From: Globisporangium splendens
Taxonomy: Eukaryota > Oomycota > Peronosporomycetes > Pythiales > Pythiaceae
Direction: 5' to 3'
Assembly: GCA_006386115.1 (NCBI GenBank)
Contig: VFIW01000005.1
Span: 310,001-374,000 of the forward strand
Length of the DNA stretch: 64,000 nucleotides
Shown piece after piece: positions 42,061 through 54,499 of this stretch. Every line of letters starts with the position of its first letter. The first letter of the stretch is position 1. The notes below the pieces were generated by a model. That model did no database searches. It was not told where the DNA came from and was given only the letters and a program-made list of their open reading frames with translations. The position numbers were made by a program, and so were the translations under genes.

Positions 42061-43143
42061 TTAGGTAGTTAAGTTCTTCAAAAATTGCGCCACTTGTTCA
42101 TCGCCAAGCGCGTCGGCGACCGAGAACGCGGTCTCGTGGTCCGCATCCTTGACATTCGGGTCGACACCCTTCGAGATAAGCAACTGTGCGATTTCCACGT
42201 TGGAGCAGCCAAAGAGACACGTTTGTCCGCTGGTATTCGTTGCGTTCACTTCGACAGATTCGCTGGAGAGCAGCATCTCGACGACATCTTGCATCTCAAA
42301 CATGACGGCGATGTGCAGCGCGCGGTCGCCGGTGGACGGCAGCGCAAAGTTCAAGTCCACGCCGAGCGCGATCATCTCTTCAATCACGCTCAAGTGGCCG
42401 TAGCGGCACGCCTGGAAGAGCGCACAGTCGTCTTCGGCCTGCTCTTCGTCACCATTCTCTTCACCTTCGCCTTCTGCGCTGTCGCCGTCTTTGAGCACAG
42501 GGACGTGGGACTTGACGAGCTTTGTCGCCGACGCGATCGCGCCGTTCTTCAACAACACCATCGCTTCATTCGTGTGCTCCGATTCCACAGCGAGGTACAA
42601 CGGGTTCGTAGCATCATTGACCTTGCCCGTGAAGTTCACGTCCACGTCCTTGCTCACGAGGACATCGACGAGCTCTCGCAGACCCGTGTTCGCAGCCTGC
42701 ATGAGCAGCGTCCATCCATTTTTGTCGATCACCGAGTCTGGGTTCGCGATCTTCAGCGTCTCCAGCAGCGAGATGGCGATGTGGCCAAACCCTTCGAGCA
42801 GCAGCTCCGCTTCGGCCTCCATCTCTTCGAGATCCTTCTCCACATTCGTATCTTCGCTCTTGTCTTCTCCATCCTCTTCGTCGTCTTCTTCGGCTTCCAA
42901 GACGTGCACAAACGCTTCGTACTCCTGCTGCCATGTGTGGAACCAGTCCATGAGGAACACCAACGGCACTGCGGTGTCGCTCTTGCCTTCCAGCAGCTTG
43001 TGCTCGTTCAGCGTCGCGACGAACGCGGCGGCGTCGCCATGGAGCACGCTCTTGCGCACGGCGTCGAGCTGCTCGGTCTCGGCATCGAGCTGCTCGTTCT
43101 CGGCGCCGAGCGCCAGCGTCGCGACGTTCAGTTCGTCGGCCAT
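42061..43143 (-). CDS. Ankyrin-repeat protein with acidic N-terminal half
   Basis: 360 residues, intronless, ATG at 43143. The N-terminal 110 residues are helical and very acidic (EEDDEEDGEDKSED). From about residue 135 there are five to six ankyrin repeats: NGWTLLMQAANTGLRELVDVLVSK, NPLYLAVESEHTNEAMVLLKN, ALFQACRYGHLSVIEEMIALG, RALHIAVMFEMQDVVEMLL, QTCLFGCSNVEIAQLLISKG and a last partial HETAFSVADALG. An acidic spacer interrupts the array between repeats two and three. Ankyrin repeats bind other proteins; no catalytic domain is present. The gene is divergent from the DENN-WD40 gene. Confidence 0.85.
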   Translation of the reverse strand: MADELNVATLALGAENEQLDAETEQLDAVRKSVLHGDAAAFVATLNEHKLLEGKSDTAVPLVFLMDWFHTWQQEYEAFVHVLEAEEDDEEDGEDKSEDTNVEKDLEEMEAEAELLLEGFGHIAISLLETLKIANPDSVIDKNGWTLLMQAANTGLRELVDVLVSKDVDVNFTGKVNDATNPLYLAVESEHTNEAMVLLKNGAIASATKLVKSHVPVLKDGDSAEGEGEENGDEEQAEDDCALFQACRYGHLSVIEEMIALGVDLNFALPSTGDRALHIAVMFEMQDVVEMLLSSESVEVNATNTSGQTCLFGCSNVEIAQLLISKGVDPNVKDADHETAFSVADALGDEQVAQFLKNLTT

Positions 43144-43661
43144 GGCTCAGTGTATCTATCAGTCGCAAAGAGAGAGGGGAGGAGGATTGCGGAGTGCGTG
43201 GCAGACGGTTTCTGCTGCAGTGGCGAGTGGATCGGTTGGCGGATCCCTGCCAAGCAATCCGAGCTTCTCTCTCTCTCTCTCTTTCGCATTGGACCCATCT
43301 AGCAGATGACACACAGCCATCTGTCTCCGACAAAGTACGATTTGGTGTGTCCACTGTAAACGACACAATAAACAATAGAAGTGAACACTGTAAAGGACAG
43401 AATAATACAATTGTATCCTCTTAAGTACGTTTGACGATTTACTGTCAACGACACAACAAAATCATAGTACCGTCTGAATCGGTACACTAGGAGAAGGTAC
43501 TGAAATGGACACAATAATACAGACTCAATGTTGTCCTGATAATGGCGATTGTGTGCTGTGTTTGCATTGCAGACGAGGATCAGGGAGATCAATAGGCGCG
43601 CGCCAAGAGAAATTCGACGGGAACCGAGAGAGACGAGAGGGACTGAGTAGATGCGCTGCTC
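43144..43661. promoter_or_regulatory. Divergent promoter with TC tract and three direct repeats
   Basis: Shared upstream region of the ankyrin (minus) and DENN-WD40 (plus) genes. It holds a (TC)n tract at about 43265-43287 and three degenerate copies of an ACTGTAAACGACACAA-like motif starting at 43353, 43387 and 43441. Confidence 0.4.
43353..43459 (+). repeat. Three degenerate 17-19 bp direct repeats
   Basis: ACTGTAAACGACACAATAA (43353), ACTGTAAAGGACAGAATAA (43387) and ACTGTCAACGACACAACAA (43441). Pairwise they differ at two to four or so positions. They could be repeated protein-binding sites in the bidirectional promoter. Confidence 0.6.
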
Positions 43662-46600
43662 ATGAGCTCAGCAACAGCGCATGCCTCCGGCAGCTCATGC
43701 GCCGCGACGGCGTCTACAGCAACTACATCAACCTCAGCGTCGACACCGCAGCCGCCGTCGACAATCTCGATCCATGTGAACGCGCCACCGCGCATCTCGA
43801 TCGATATGAACGACCTGAAGTACGTCGGTCTCTCGCCAGCGACCGCTGCGCTAGCGCACGCGTCGGTCAAAGTGTCGACGAAGCCCAGTGATGGCAATGT
43901 TGTCGGGTCGTTGCGAATACGCGGTATGATGTTGAATGATCATGTGCTCATAATCGGGATTGTTTTATCTGCGTGGGTGGACTGATGCTGCGTATTTTCG
44001 GGATTGTGTGGCTGTGGCTGCGAGTCATAGTGGTGCAAGTGACGGATCTACCAGGGCAAGCTGTGGATCATGGCCCGACAAGCTCGTGGTTGCGTTACTC
44101 AGCGAGGCGGAGCAGTCAAAGCAAATCGAAGATGGAGTCTCACACAGGGATGGTGTGTATACTGCTGAAAGCGACGGCGGGTGCGATTTTAGCGACGGCG
44201 ACGATGTCCTCGGCTGATTCAGTGTGCTGGAACGAGGTGCGATATGAATGAGTGCTACTGTGATTGATATGGCGGATTTCAAATTGCTGACATGGTGCAA
44301 TATACTTCGAAGTAGGAATTCTGCATTGACCAAATCAATTCCAGTGACGATCTCAAGTTCTATTGCGTGGATCGCGCGAAGAATGAACCGTATTCAGCTT
44401 TACCTCTACGAGAGAACATTGCCGAGTGCTCGGGATTTATTGGCAAAGGTAGGTGGCTCCTGTCGTATTCATGCTAAAAATCAGAAGACAACTAACACTT
44501 TACCTACTCTATGTTCCACTTAGTATGCGTACCGCTGGCGCGCTTGCCAGAGGGAGAAGAGGTTGAGCAGTGGTATCCCCTCGTCCCGAAAGAAACGAGT
44601 CTTTCGCTTCGAACGGCATTGCGCGTCGCGTTGTGCTTCAATCCGAGTGGAAAAACGCGTGGAAGAGGTGACTCCTTCAGTATGCAGCTCCGACGAGTCC
44701 CGGCTCAGCTCTCGATGACGGCCGCGACAGAGATCACGTCGGCGTCACCAGTTGGTCCCTCTCGGCTACGAGTTCAGATTCCACCGTCACCAATTCAATC
44801 ATCTGTCAGCATTGCCCTGAAGACAGGTGTCGTGGACTATTTTATCGTTGTCGGCCCGTCCGATGGATGTGGGAGTTCCGAATGCCAAGAAAACTCTCTT
44901 CTGCTTCGGTATCCGGCAATTGATCGCTCACATTTCCCACTGCCAACAAAAATCGAATGGTTTTGTTTTCCCGGAGGACCCGAAGTGGTGATCCAAGCTG
45001 ATCGACCCCAGAGCAAACTGTTTTCGTTTGTTCTTGTTGGTGGTGACGATGGACTGTGCCGGTCTTACGTTGTCTGCCTCACTGTTTACCATCGTCCCAA
45101 GAGCTCGAGTCCAAGTAAACGAAGGGAAAATGAATGGCATGCAACGTGTGTGTCCTTTCTTACCAGAGTGCCGCTAATCGAAGAGCTGAAGGGTTGTTTA
45201 CTCGGGGTTGCGCATGCCTGGCTATCGGCTCAAGCAAGTGGAGGAGGTGTCGAAAAGTTTGCTGCGGAAGAATGCATTGCTGACTTGTGCAATCGCGTGC
45301 TAATCCCCATTCGCGGTGTGTTTGGAGTACGATTCTCAATCCAACAATTGCCGATATCGTTGGTTCTCCCAGCATACGTGTCGATCTATAGCAATCACAG
45401 TCGACCATCGAGTACAAAGCATCCCTCTCAACCTGGAAAGTTTTCTCCAACGAAATCCCCGTCGACAAACTTCGTCAACATCCAGCAAGGCTTTCAGCCG
45501 CTTGTGTACTCCCTCGCACCGATTTTCCAGTTGTTCGATGTCAAGACGATCATTCACCTCGTGTCTCTCGTGTTGTGCGAATATCGCATTCTCATTCACT
45601 CGACGCAGTTTTCGCTCTTGTGCCCATTTGCAGAAGGTTTATGTGCGCTTATTTATCCATTTCGATGGCAACATCCGTACGTGCCCATCTTACCGAGAGT
45701 ACTGTCGGAGTATTTACAGGCACCATTGCCGTACATCCTTGGCGTTCACACAAGTTGGCTACCGGAATTGCTGGAAAACGGTCGTCCGGAGCATTTGGTA
45801 ATTGTTGATATCGACCGAGGTACCATCCAATTGCAAGAGTCAACCGGACCGATGCTTCCAAGTAAACTCACGAAGGGACTCCATCAGCGAATACGAAAAA
45901 TCATCCATCCACAGCTGTTCGATGATATTGGTGGCGATGACATGATAGCTGTGCAAGAATCTGAGATCCCTGCTGATGTTTCGACACACGACGTTGTCAA
46001 GTGGGATTCTCAGATTGAGCAGCAAGTGCGAGTCGAGTTTGTTTGCTTCTTGGCAGCGATGCTGATGGGCTACCGTGACTGCCTATTCTTTGTCAACCAG
46101 AAGTTACCAGTGTTTAACAAGCGCCGATATTTCTCGACGTGTGCGAACGACAACGAAGTGGTTCCGTTTGTCTCGAAACTATTCTGCACCCAAGCATTTC
46201 AAGGCTTTCTGGAGAACCATAGCTCAGCGGAGTTGAGTGTTTTTCATTCGATATACCTGACTTTCTCTCGCGGAAAAGACATGGAATGGCCATCCTCGAT
46301 GCCCCCGATGCCAATTTCAAGCCATGCAGCTGCAAGTTCGACGGACAGTGCAGCGTTGGGGCAAGGCGTACGGGCGAGGTCAGGTGTGATCACTCCAGTT
46401 TATACGATGCCACCAGCCAAAGGATCCCAGAATTGCGTGATTGCTCCAAACTCACAGGACGCAATGGAAGAAAGTGAGGTGTTGAACACTCCAAAGGAAG
46501 ACAATGTGGCGAGCATTGGGGAGAAAGTTGAAGCATTGTTGGATAAGTTGAGCTCTTCCATGACCGACCCGTTCGCGTTAAATCCAGCGGAGTTGGAGTC

Positions 46601-49122
46601 TTACTCCACACGAAGCCCAAACCATGTATGCGACTACAAACAAGTTGCCGAAGACATCGGAGTCGATCCGAGAATATTAGAAGACAACTCGGACTTGTTT
46701 CAGAACCCTCATCAAGTCAACCAGAACCAGGATATGCATGGCGCGTCCACAAGTCACAATGGGATGGTTGGCGGCTCGAATGTTCGAAACTTATCAACTG
46801 AAGAAGAGCGTATTGAGCAGGTACTCCACAAATGCCTCACGTCCGTGTTTGCGTCGGATGACATGATCACTCCAGAGGATATTCGGGTACGTATTTTGTT
46901 GCTGCTACACTAAGTGCTTCTCGTGCAATCATTGTTTCTAACATTGGCGGTCGTGTGTGCTCTGTGTCAGATGTGTGAGGTCCGCTTCAAAAGCCAATAC
47001 GCCCGGGACCTATTTGTGCTCATTTTGATGCAACCAAGCCACCAGTATGTGGAGATGAACAGTGCGAGTACGAATGGGGTTGCGAGTGCAGGTGGCTCGA
47101 CTTGGTACAATCCAAAAGGATCGGGGAACTGCATTGGCGAGTCAGGTTTCCAGATACTATCCCGGCTTTCGTCTACTTTGATGGATCAATGTGCCATCCA
47201 CGAGGACTTCACAAATGCTCGTGGGATGCTCCAAGTGGCGTTTCAGTACTATCATTTCATTGAAGACAAGCACAGTGGTGTCGGTTTTGGTAAGTGCTGC
47301 ATATTATACAGTTACTTTCGTATACCTGCTGCGTGCTCTAACCCATGTTATCGGATTCTTTTTTCACGCTTCAGCCAAGAAAGAATACCTTGTGACACCG
47401 TTGCGTCTCCGTCCAATCTGTCGATCTCTGGATATGTGGCAGCATGCTTTCAGTCGAGAAATTGATGCAGCAATCCAAGCTGATCCCACGATATCTGACG
47501 AGAGCAATCCCAACTCCGTTGCTGATGAGGTCTTCTTTTCCATCATTGGAAGCCTCGTGTACGATATGCTAACGATGGAGGTGCCTCTCCCAAAAGTGCA
47601 CACGTTCGTGTCGGTCATGTGTTCAACTTACCAGAAAGGGAGAGATCTCTTGGACACGTTGAAACAACTCGTAGAAAATGTGCATCGTGCGCTGGAGATG
47701 TCCAAAGATGTGATCAAGGCACCGGCAGAGAAGGTTCCCGTGGCCGTTTTGCCGGTGACAGGTGTGCCAGTCTCAAGTGAGGCTTCTGTGCCAATGGTTG
47801 GTAAAGATAGCCCCGCGATCTCTCGGCAATACGACCTGGACACAGTCATTCGTCGCAAAATGTCAACCAATGATGTTCAATTTGTCCCTCTGCGATCTCC
47901 TTCCTCAAGATCGTTTGGCGCTAGAGCAAACAATACCGTGAGAGCAGACATTGCAGACTCCAGTATGTCCTCATATCGGCGCCGCGCCGCTAGTGCATCC
48001 TTTCCATCCGTAGTATTATCCAGTCAGAGCACCCCAATATTGAGCATGGCCATCTACCAAGGTCGTGTGGCATGCGGTCAAGCAGACTCCAACATCAGTG
48101 TTGTTGAGACAAGTTACCCGGACAAGCGTGTCAAGTTGGATGGTCATACCGACTCTGTGGTTGCTGTTCAGCTGAGAGGAAACACCCTCATTTCCGGTTC
48201 TCGAGATCATACATTGCGCGCATGGGATTTGCACGCGACCCCAAAGAAGCGTCCATTGTTTTCGTTCTTTTCGCATGGGTCCAGCCAATCTGCGAATGGC
48301 GAACCCACTGGCGAGGTCGATGGAGCATCTGTGTCAAAGAAGAGTCAAGTGTGGAAGGGTCATACCGCGCCGATCAGTTGTCTGGAAATGGGGCGACAGC
48401 TCTCGACGGACCGATCCATTATTTGTTCTGGATCCGATGATGGCACAATTCGGTTGTGGGACACTACACGAGCAAATAGTGTCGCATTGTTGGGGAACGG
48501 CAAAGGTGCAGTCAGCTGTTTGCGGTTCTTGGCGTTGTACGATTTCTTAGTGAGCGGCTGTCGTGAGTATTCCCTGAAAGTATGGGATCTGTCCGTGTCA
48601 AAGCTGAAGACCAACATCCAAGCGCACCGGGGAAGCATTCGAGATATCCAAATCACCGGAGACCGGCTGGTAACTGCTTCGGACGACCGGATTGTGAAAG
48701 TCTGGGATGCGCACTTTCGCGCCGGCCAAAGTTACGTCCATGCGCTTCGTGATCATGGCGGACCAGTTCAGTGCGTGAGTTTAGGAGGACCGGCAGACCC
48801 GAATATTTGCACAGGGTCATCGGACGGCATTGTGCGCGTATGGGATCTCCGGTACGTGGACAAAGGACCTCGACTGACGCTGTCGGGTCACATCGGTCCG
48901 GTTACATGCCTCCAGCGAGATTTCACGAAGCTGGTGTCGGGGAGTGAAGACGGCAGTCTTCGTGTATGGGACATGCACTCGGGTGTCTGCATCAAAGAAG
49001 TGAAAGCGCATCTCTCTGGCGTGACGTGCATCGCGCTGCGTGATTCGTTCGTGTACTCGGGTTCGTGGGACGGTTCCTTGCGGCTTTGGGATATTGACGC
49101 CGCCAATGGGTCCTCGCGATAA
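43662..49122 (+). CDS. DENN-WD40 protein, SCD1-like Rab exchange factor
   Basis: Six exons: 43662-43923, 44031-44239, 44316-44448, 44524-46886, 46971-47289, 47375-49122; introns 107, 76, 75, 84 and 85 nt, mostly with CTAAC branch points and matching phases, giving 1677 residues. The N-terminus is Thr/Ser-rich and unrecognised. A DENN module spans roughly 290-900: uDENN (DYFIVVGPSDG, IEWFCFPGG), cDENN (LVSLVLCEYRILIHS, SLLCPFAEGLCALIYPF, LPYILGVHTSWL). The C-terminal 360 residues are about seven WD40 repeats (GHTDSVVAVQ, GSRDHTLRAWD, GHTAPISCLEMG, GSEDGSLRVWDMHS). DENN followed by WD40 is the plant SCD1 plan; DENN domains are Rab GEFs, here likely in exocytosis, endocytosis or cytokinesis. The first two exons rest on splice phase more than on homology. 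Confidence 0.85.
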
Positions 49123-50565
49123 CAACTGACATAGCAGTATAGGCACGCGTGTAGAAGCATAAAATGCGTCCTCGAGTAATGCGTTGCTAGGTCATACGAT
49201 AGACGAAATCGTGACGCACAGCAAAATAGAAACCCATCAACTGAAACGCACCAACTTCAATGTGGTCCTGAAATGGGTACAAAACCGCTGACTCCTAAGC
49301 CATGTGGACCACACAGAGTATTGTTTAAAACAGTTGTCTTTTGTTTAAAGCAGAAAACGGTTTCGCCTTTCTATTTTCAAGATGTCCGAACCGGTCCCGA
49401 ACCGCATCCTCAACTTGCCGAACCGTCGAGTCAGTTCTGGAGAGGAGGAGGGAGGGGGGGAACTTGGAGCTTGGGGCGAGTGGCGCAAAGAAGAAGGAAC
49501 GAGAAGAAGCGAGAAACTCCCCGCATTCCGCACGCGCGCATTCGCATTCGTCCCCGCAGGAGAAGGCGGTGCTCAGTAGTAGATTCCTTGTATTCCTTCC
49601 GTCAGCCGTCGCCTCCCCACACGAGTGTGCGGAAAAGAGAGAGAGAGAAGAGCGCGCGATTTCGATTCGTTCTCTGGTTGCCGACCGCAACTTGCTTTTC
49701 TTCTTCTCTTTCTTGGCCCTTCCTTGCGCTTGTTCGTTTGAATTCGACGCATTACGGCTTGCCTGCGCATCGGTTGAACGGCGTCATTCTGATCCTTTCT
49801 GCTGTTCGACGGGTGGAGTTTTGTGTTCGTCGGATCTCGTCCAAACAGCAGCGCTGAAGGATTTGGCTTTGAATTGTTCAAGGTTCTCCGTCGTCGTCGA
49901 GTTTCTTGTCTTTGGTGGACGAGAAGCAACCGTCCGAGTGGGAGAACACGCAAAGCAAACCGTAGTAGCAGACAGACCGCCGTCAAGTTGAAGTCCGTCT
50001 CGTCCGCCGCCGCCTCGCCGCCAATTGTGCTTTTCATTTGTGAATTTGGATCCGTTTGCTTGCCGCCTTTTCCAATCAAGCCCGTGCACTTCGCATCTTT
50101 GCGCAGTAGAAGAACAACCCAACAGGTGACTATGCTTTTCACATCTTTGTATGGTCGTAGAAGCTCCATAGTATCGGCACGCACACACATACGCATACTC
50201 GCTCGCATCATCATCATTATCCTTCCATGCGCATTAGGATCGGTTAGATGGCCAATAGCGTCTTGTTCACTAGATGACAACGATGAGGTGGCCCCTGTTG
50301 ACTGGTATGCATCATATCAATATGGAACCGCCACATCGAAAGCGTCGTCGTTGAGTCAGTGGTTAGCAAAAGGTCCACAGTACTCGACGTCGTCGTGCGT
50401 AGAAAAGAGTTGATGATGGCGTCAGTTTGGTAGTGATGAGATGGACGAGTGTGTGCGTGTGCGTGCCCACATGTGGAGGAGCTCCTTTTATCTGTGGAAA
50501 GATCGCAGCACTGACGATGTGATTTGTGTGTGTGTGTGTGTGCTTATCTTGTAGACGAGACCAAT
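49123..50565. other. Long upstream region of the PNUTS-like gene
   Basis: No supported gene in 1.4 kb. Two overlapping frames starting near 49341 and 49382 are open for 65-217 codons but Arg/Ser/Glu-rich and unlike known proteins. The 3' part, with a (GT)n tract (50524-50542) and TTATCTTGTAG just before the ATG at 50566, looks like the end of a 5' UTR intron. Confidence 0.45.
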
Positions 50566-53132
50566 ATGAACGTTGAAATGAACCCAGTGAGCAGCTTTCC
50601 AAGCCTTCTTGACCAGCAGCAGATTCCAGGTCACACCGCCCAAGTGCAGCTTCAGCAGGCGCCGTCGCAGTTTGTGCATCCTGTCACGTCCATGGCAATG
50701 GCCAACGCAGCGTCCGTGGCGACACAGAGCGCGACCATTGATCCCAAGACCAGCCTTGCTAACGTGGATGCTCCAGTGAAGCAAGAAGACGATCTCTTGA
50801 AGAAAGACATTCAGGTAGGTGGCAGTGTTGCGTTGTTATTTTTACTGAGTATCGCCCTTGCTCTTAAATGGTAGATGCTGATCTTTGATTTGTGACATCC
50901 CTGCGGTAGGTGCCAAGCATGCTGAAGCATATGATCTGGGAAGCAACTATTGATGAATCCCAACCGGGAAACACGTCCGAAGCGTCTTTCTTGCAGTTGA
51001 TCGATGGCAATTTGTGTCTCTCGTCGGTGCCAAACATCCCCAAGTTTCTCAATCTGTTGAAGAACGCAAAGACTGAACCAGAACGCGCTCTGGTGCTCGT
51101 GATTCTTCGTAATACAGCAACATCGGAGAATACGAAGCTGGCCAAGACATGCACGGCTGCGTACGAGAAATGCGGCGGTCTCAAGATCGCAAAGAGATGG
51201 CTCGAAGAAGCAGTGGAGTGGAGCTACACGGATTTGCTTGTTCTCTTGTTGGAAGTGTTGAAGAAGCTGCCGCTGCAGTTAGCAAGTATCACAGAAGCTA
51301 GAATTAATGAACCTATCGTAAACTTGCGCAAAAATGCACGAGAAGAGAAAGTCAAACGTACTGCTCAAGATCTGTTAAAGTACTGGCGAACCAAGTTTAC
51401 GGAGAAGGCGAACAAAGCTTCCGCGGCGGCAGCTACGACACCAGCTACCGCTTCCGATGCCGCAGCACCCAAAGCAGCCGTACCAAGTGCAGCCAACCCA
51501 GTGAAGGTAGCAGAGAGCAAGCCGTCTGCTACGCCCGCAACTCCAGCCTCCAGCGCAGCCACGAAGCCCGGAGAAGGATCGCCAAGCCAAGTCAAACCAT
51601 TGAAGAAACGGGCCATCAAGAGACTGGAACGCCTACCTTACGGCGGCGGAACCTCTGTGTCCAAGTCGAGTGATCTCATTGGTAACTTAATGCAACGCAA
51701 AAATGCGAAAGATGCTGCGGCCGCGTCCATTAAGCCCAAGAACGACAGTTTAATGCAGAAATTATCATCGAAAGAGGTTACTAGTGAGAGTAAATCTGCG
51801 TCAAGCAAGAGTGGTTCGTCTCCTCCTCCTGCAGAAACGAAGAGAGTGGAGGAATTCACGATGGAGCTCCCAACGATCCAAAGTTTCAATGCCGCCGTGA
51901 ACACTGTTTCAAAGAAGATTCGATGGGCAGATGAAAACGGAAAGGATCTCGTGAAGATCAAGTTTATTGAATCATGGCGAGATCTCATCATGCACGACCC
52001 GAACCAGAACGAGGAGAGTTTCCGCGATGCGAAATTGCGCGAGCATGCTGACGAGCGTCATGCCATGAAATCCCACAAAGAGTCCGAAAAGTTCGTCGTC
52101 GCTATTGCACACGAATGGTCCGCGCCTGCACTCGTGAGACTCCCAGAAGCATTAGAAAAGCGACGTCAGCCTGTATCCACCGACGAAGTTGCTATCCAAC
52201 GTGCTCGAACCCGTCGCGAGATGGAGTACTTGGTGTTGGATGGCGAGATTCCTCCAGTCTCACCGAAAGAATGGGTACGAGCTCCCACAGAACTGCAACG
52301 TGGACCGCCAGTCGAGATTCCGTTGTCAGATGTGAGTATCATTTTCGCAGCAAAGAATGTCCTATATTACCGCGCTCATGTTCTAATCTGTGCCGTACTT
52401 TGTTTATAGGTTGGTCCTCCTGCTGTCCCTGAACCAGCGAGCAGTGCACCATCATACGCGAACGACAGCCAGCAATACTATGCAGGCGAGTCCGAAGAAG
52501 ACGCTGCTCTCCGAGAGGCATTAGGACCGTTGAAGAAAAGCACGATCGCTTTGCTTCTAGAAAACGAAGACATCCTGCCGCAGGTCTACGACGAAGCGCA
52601 GCGGAACGGCAACCAGATACCCGACGGCCGTGTGATTGAAATCTTGGAACAGCGCAGACATCAACAGCATCAGCAACGCTTTGGTCCACCGAGCGGCAAC
52701 ATGGGTTACAATAACTACGGAGGCGGCAATGGTCCGAACTACCACCAACCTCCACCGGCTTATATCGACTACAACAGACCAGCACCGCAATCTGGTCAGT
52801 ACCAGCAACAATCGCATAAGCGTAAAGCCCCCGGCGGCGGCGGCATCCTTTCCGACGCCCCTCCTCCTTCGAAGCGTCTCACGAAAAGAGGAACAGCGGC
52901 GCTGCCGTGCATGTATTTCTCGACGCCATCGGGCTGCAAGCACGGCAACTCGTGCCAATTTGCACATGAATATGGACCACCACCATCTGCTGGACCAGGT
53001 GGTAACAATGAATATATTTATAATGCGACGCATGGCCACGTTGGTGGAAGATTTGGACACAACCATCACCCGATGGGCATGCGCGGCGGCGGGGGCGGCG
53101 GCAACATGCGTCACATGCGAGGAGGAAGATGA
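50566..53132 (+). CDS. PNUTS-like protein: TFIIS N-terminal domain, PP1 docking motif, CCCH zinc finger
   Basis: Three exons, 50566-50814, 50910-52331 and 52410-53132 (introns 95 and 78 nt), 797 residues. A TFIIS N-terminal (LW) helical domain covers about 84-250 (FLNLLKNAKTE, LVILRNTAT, GGLKIAKRWLEEAVE, VKRTAQDLLKYWR). After an Ala/Pro/Ser-rich linker comes KKIRWAD near residue 418, which fits the RVxF PP1-binding motif and its context in PNUTS. The C-terminal third is Gly/Asn/Gln-rich and has one C-x8-C-x5-C-x3-H finger (CMYFSTPSGC...CQFAH, about 725-745), ending in a Gly/Arg/His-rich tail. PNUTS (PPP1R10) recruits PP1 to RNA polymerase II for transcription termination; the same domain order supports this role here. 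Confidence 0.87.
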
Positions 53133-53567
53133 TTGCCCGAGAATGACGAAGACGCTTTTCTACCAGCAAGAACAAGAGTGGGCTCAGTCAAGGCCATTTT
53201 TTCTCTATCCGAGCGTCTCACGTTGGCGTTGGCCACAGCAACCAAGTGAAGCTAAGAAGTCAAATCGGCGTCTCTCATCTGTTCAGCATGGTGTGGAAGT
53301 GACAGTCTGGACCGCGAAGCGTGCATCGGAAGAGCTCCGAGGACACTATACGCGTGTCCTCCTCAAGCACCATCGATCAATCCTCCCTTGGGCGATGAAC
53401 GCTCTTCGTGGCTTGCTCGCTTCAGCAGTTGTAAAGAAAGAAAAAGTCGTACTACAAACACTGGCAGCAAGTCGAGAAAGAAAAACATCTAGTCTTCCAT
53501 TTGCCGATTGCATCTCAACTCAATATATTACCCTTTAAACATGCATCGTCTGCTCTCATGCCATATT
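53133..53567. other. Spacer between convergent genes
   Basis: 3' flanks of the PNUTS-like gene and the ankyrin fragment. Plus-strand frames remain open but have no recognisable content. Confidence 0.4.
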
Positions 53568-54044
53568 CTATTCTCCATGCGCTGTCATTTGCTTTCGCTC
53601 TCTGTGTCGTAGATTCCACTCTCGTAGGCACGCGACGACGTCGTGATGCTGTCCTCGAAGCGCCAGATCCAGTGCAGTGGAGTACGGAGGTCGGTCGAGT
53701 GCGAGCGCCGGATTCGCGCCGCCAAGCTCCAGCAGCAGCGAGACGCAATCGCGATATCCTTGAGCAGATGCGAGCAGCAGGGCAGTGTACCCATCTCGAC
53801 TGCATTTGTCCACGAGCAGGAATGGCATTCCACTTACGCTATGCGATTTGCGACCTTGAGATTGCAGCAAGTGTTCCAATAGCAGGCGAACCACCGCGAC
53901 GCCATTCGCACCAACAGCGAGATGCAGAGCTGTGTACCCATCCAGGTCTGTCACCAACACGTTGGCATCATGACTATGGAGGACAGACGGCAGGTGGGGG
54001 TAGAGTGAATGCATCCGTGCCTTTTCAAGATCGCAGTCGGAAAT
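53568..54044 (-). pseudogene. Ankyrin-repeat gene fragment cut by retroelement
   Basis: About 155 residues on the minus strand ending at 53568. The frame is open from the edge of the element at about 54044 (ISDCDLEKARMHSLYPHL) and includes two to three ankyrin repeats: DGYTALHLAVGANGVAVVRLLLEHL, RDGYTALLLASAQGYRDCVSLLLELGG and STALDLALRGQHHDVVACL. The ATG at 54014 is internal to the first repeat, so the true 5' end is missing. The retroelement tail begins 5-10 bp upstream, so the gene was probably interrupted there. A candidate 5' exon lies beyond the element (59842-60042). Confidence 0.6.
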
Positions 54045-54499
54045 TTATGAGAGAGAGAGAGAGAAAAGGTAATTCTATTTACATTATGATCTACACACAG
54101 TTTAAGAATTCCTGAGTCTCATTAACACTGCTGACAGTGAGGTGTTTCTAATTGTTGACTGTGTGGCACCGAGATCATTGTCGAGTAGAGCTGCGACTTG
54201 GGATAAATGCATGTTTGTACCTGGGTGAGAACAAATGAAAACGGCATTTTGTGAGGTTGGGTGTTCAAGTCAGTCAGCATGTCGCTACTGCAGCCCTCCA
54301 CCGAGTGTCGGGTGTGCGAAATTCAAAGTCAAAATTAAACCAAGTCAGATTAATTGAGCGGCATATTGATTGGACGTCACTCGAAGTCGATATGAACCTG
54401 TTGACAAGTAGTCATTAGATTCATTCCTCATTTCCTTCGTTAGCGCAAGTCATATACGTTAAAGCCTCAGCAGTTTAATTCCTCCGTGCGATACCCTGT

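Noticed and set aside
42085..43309. Long plus-strand frames opposite the ankyrin gene
   Set aside because: The minus strand encodes clear ankyrin repeats; the plus frames have no domain and biased composition.
49341..49991. A 216-codon open frame upstream of the PNUTS-like gene
   Set aside because: Composition is simple and Arg/Glu/Ser/Phe-rich, another frame of similar length overlaps, and no domain is visible.
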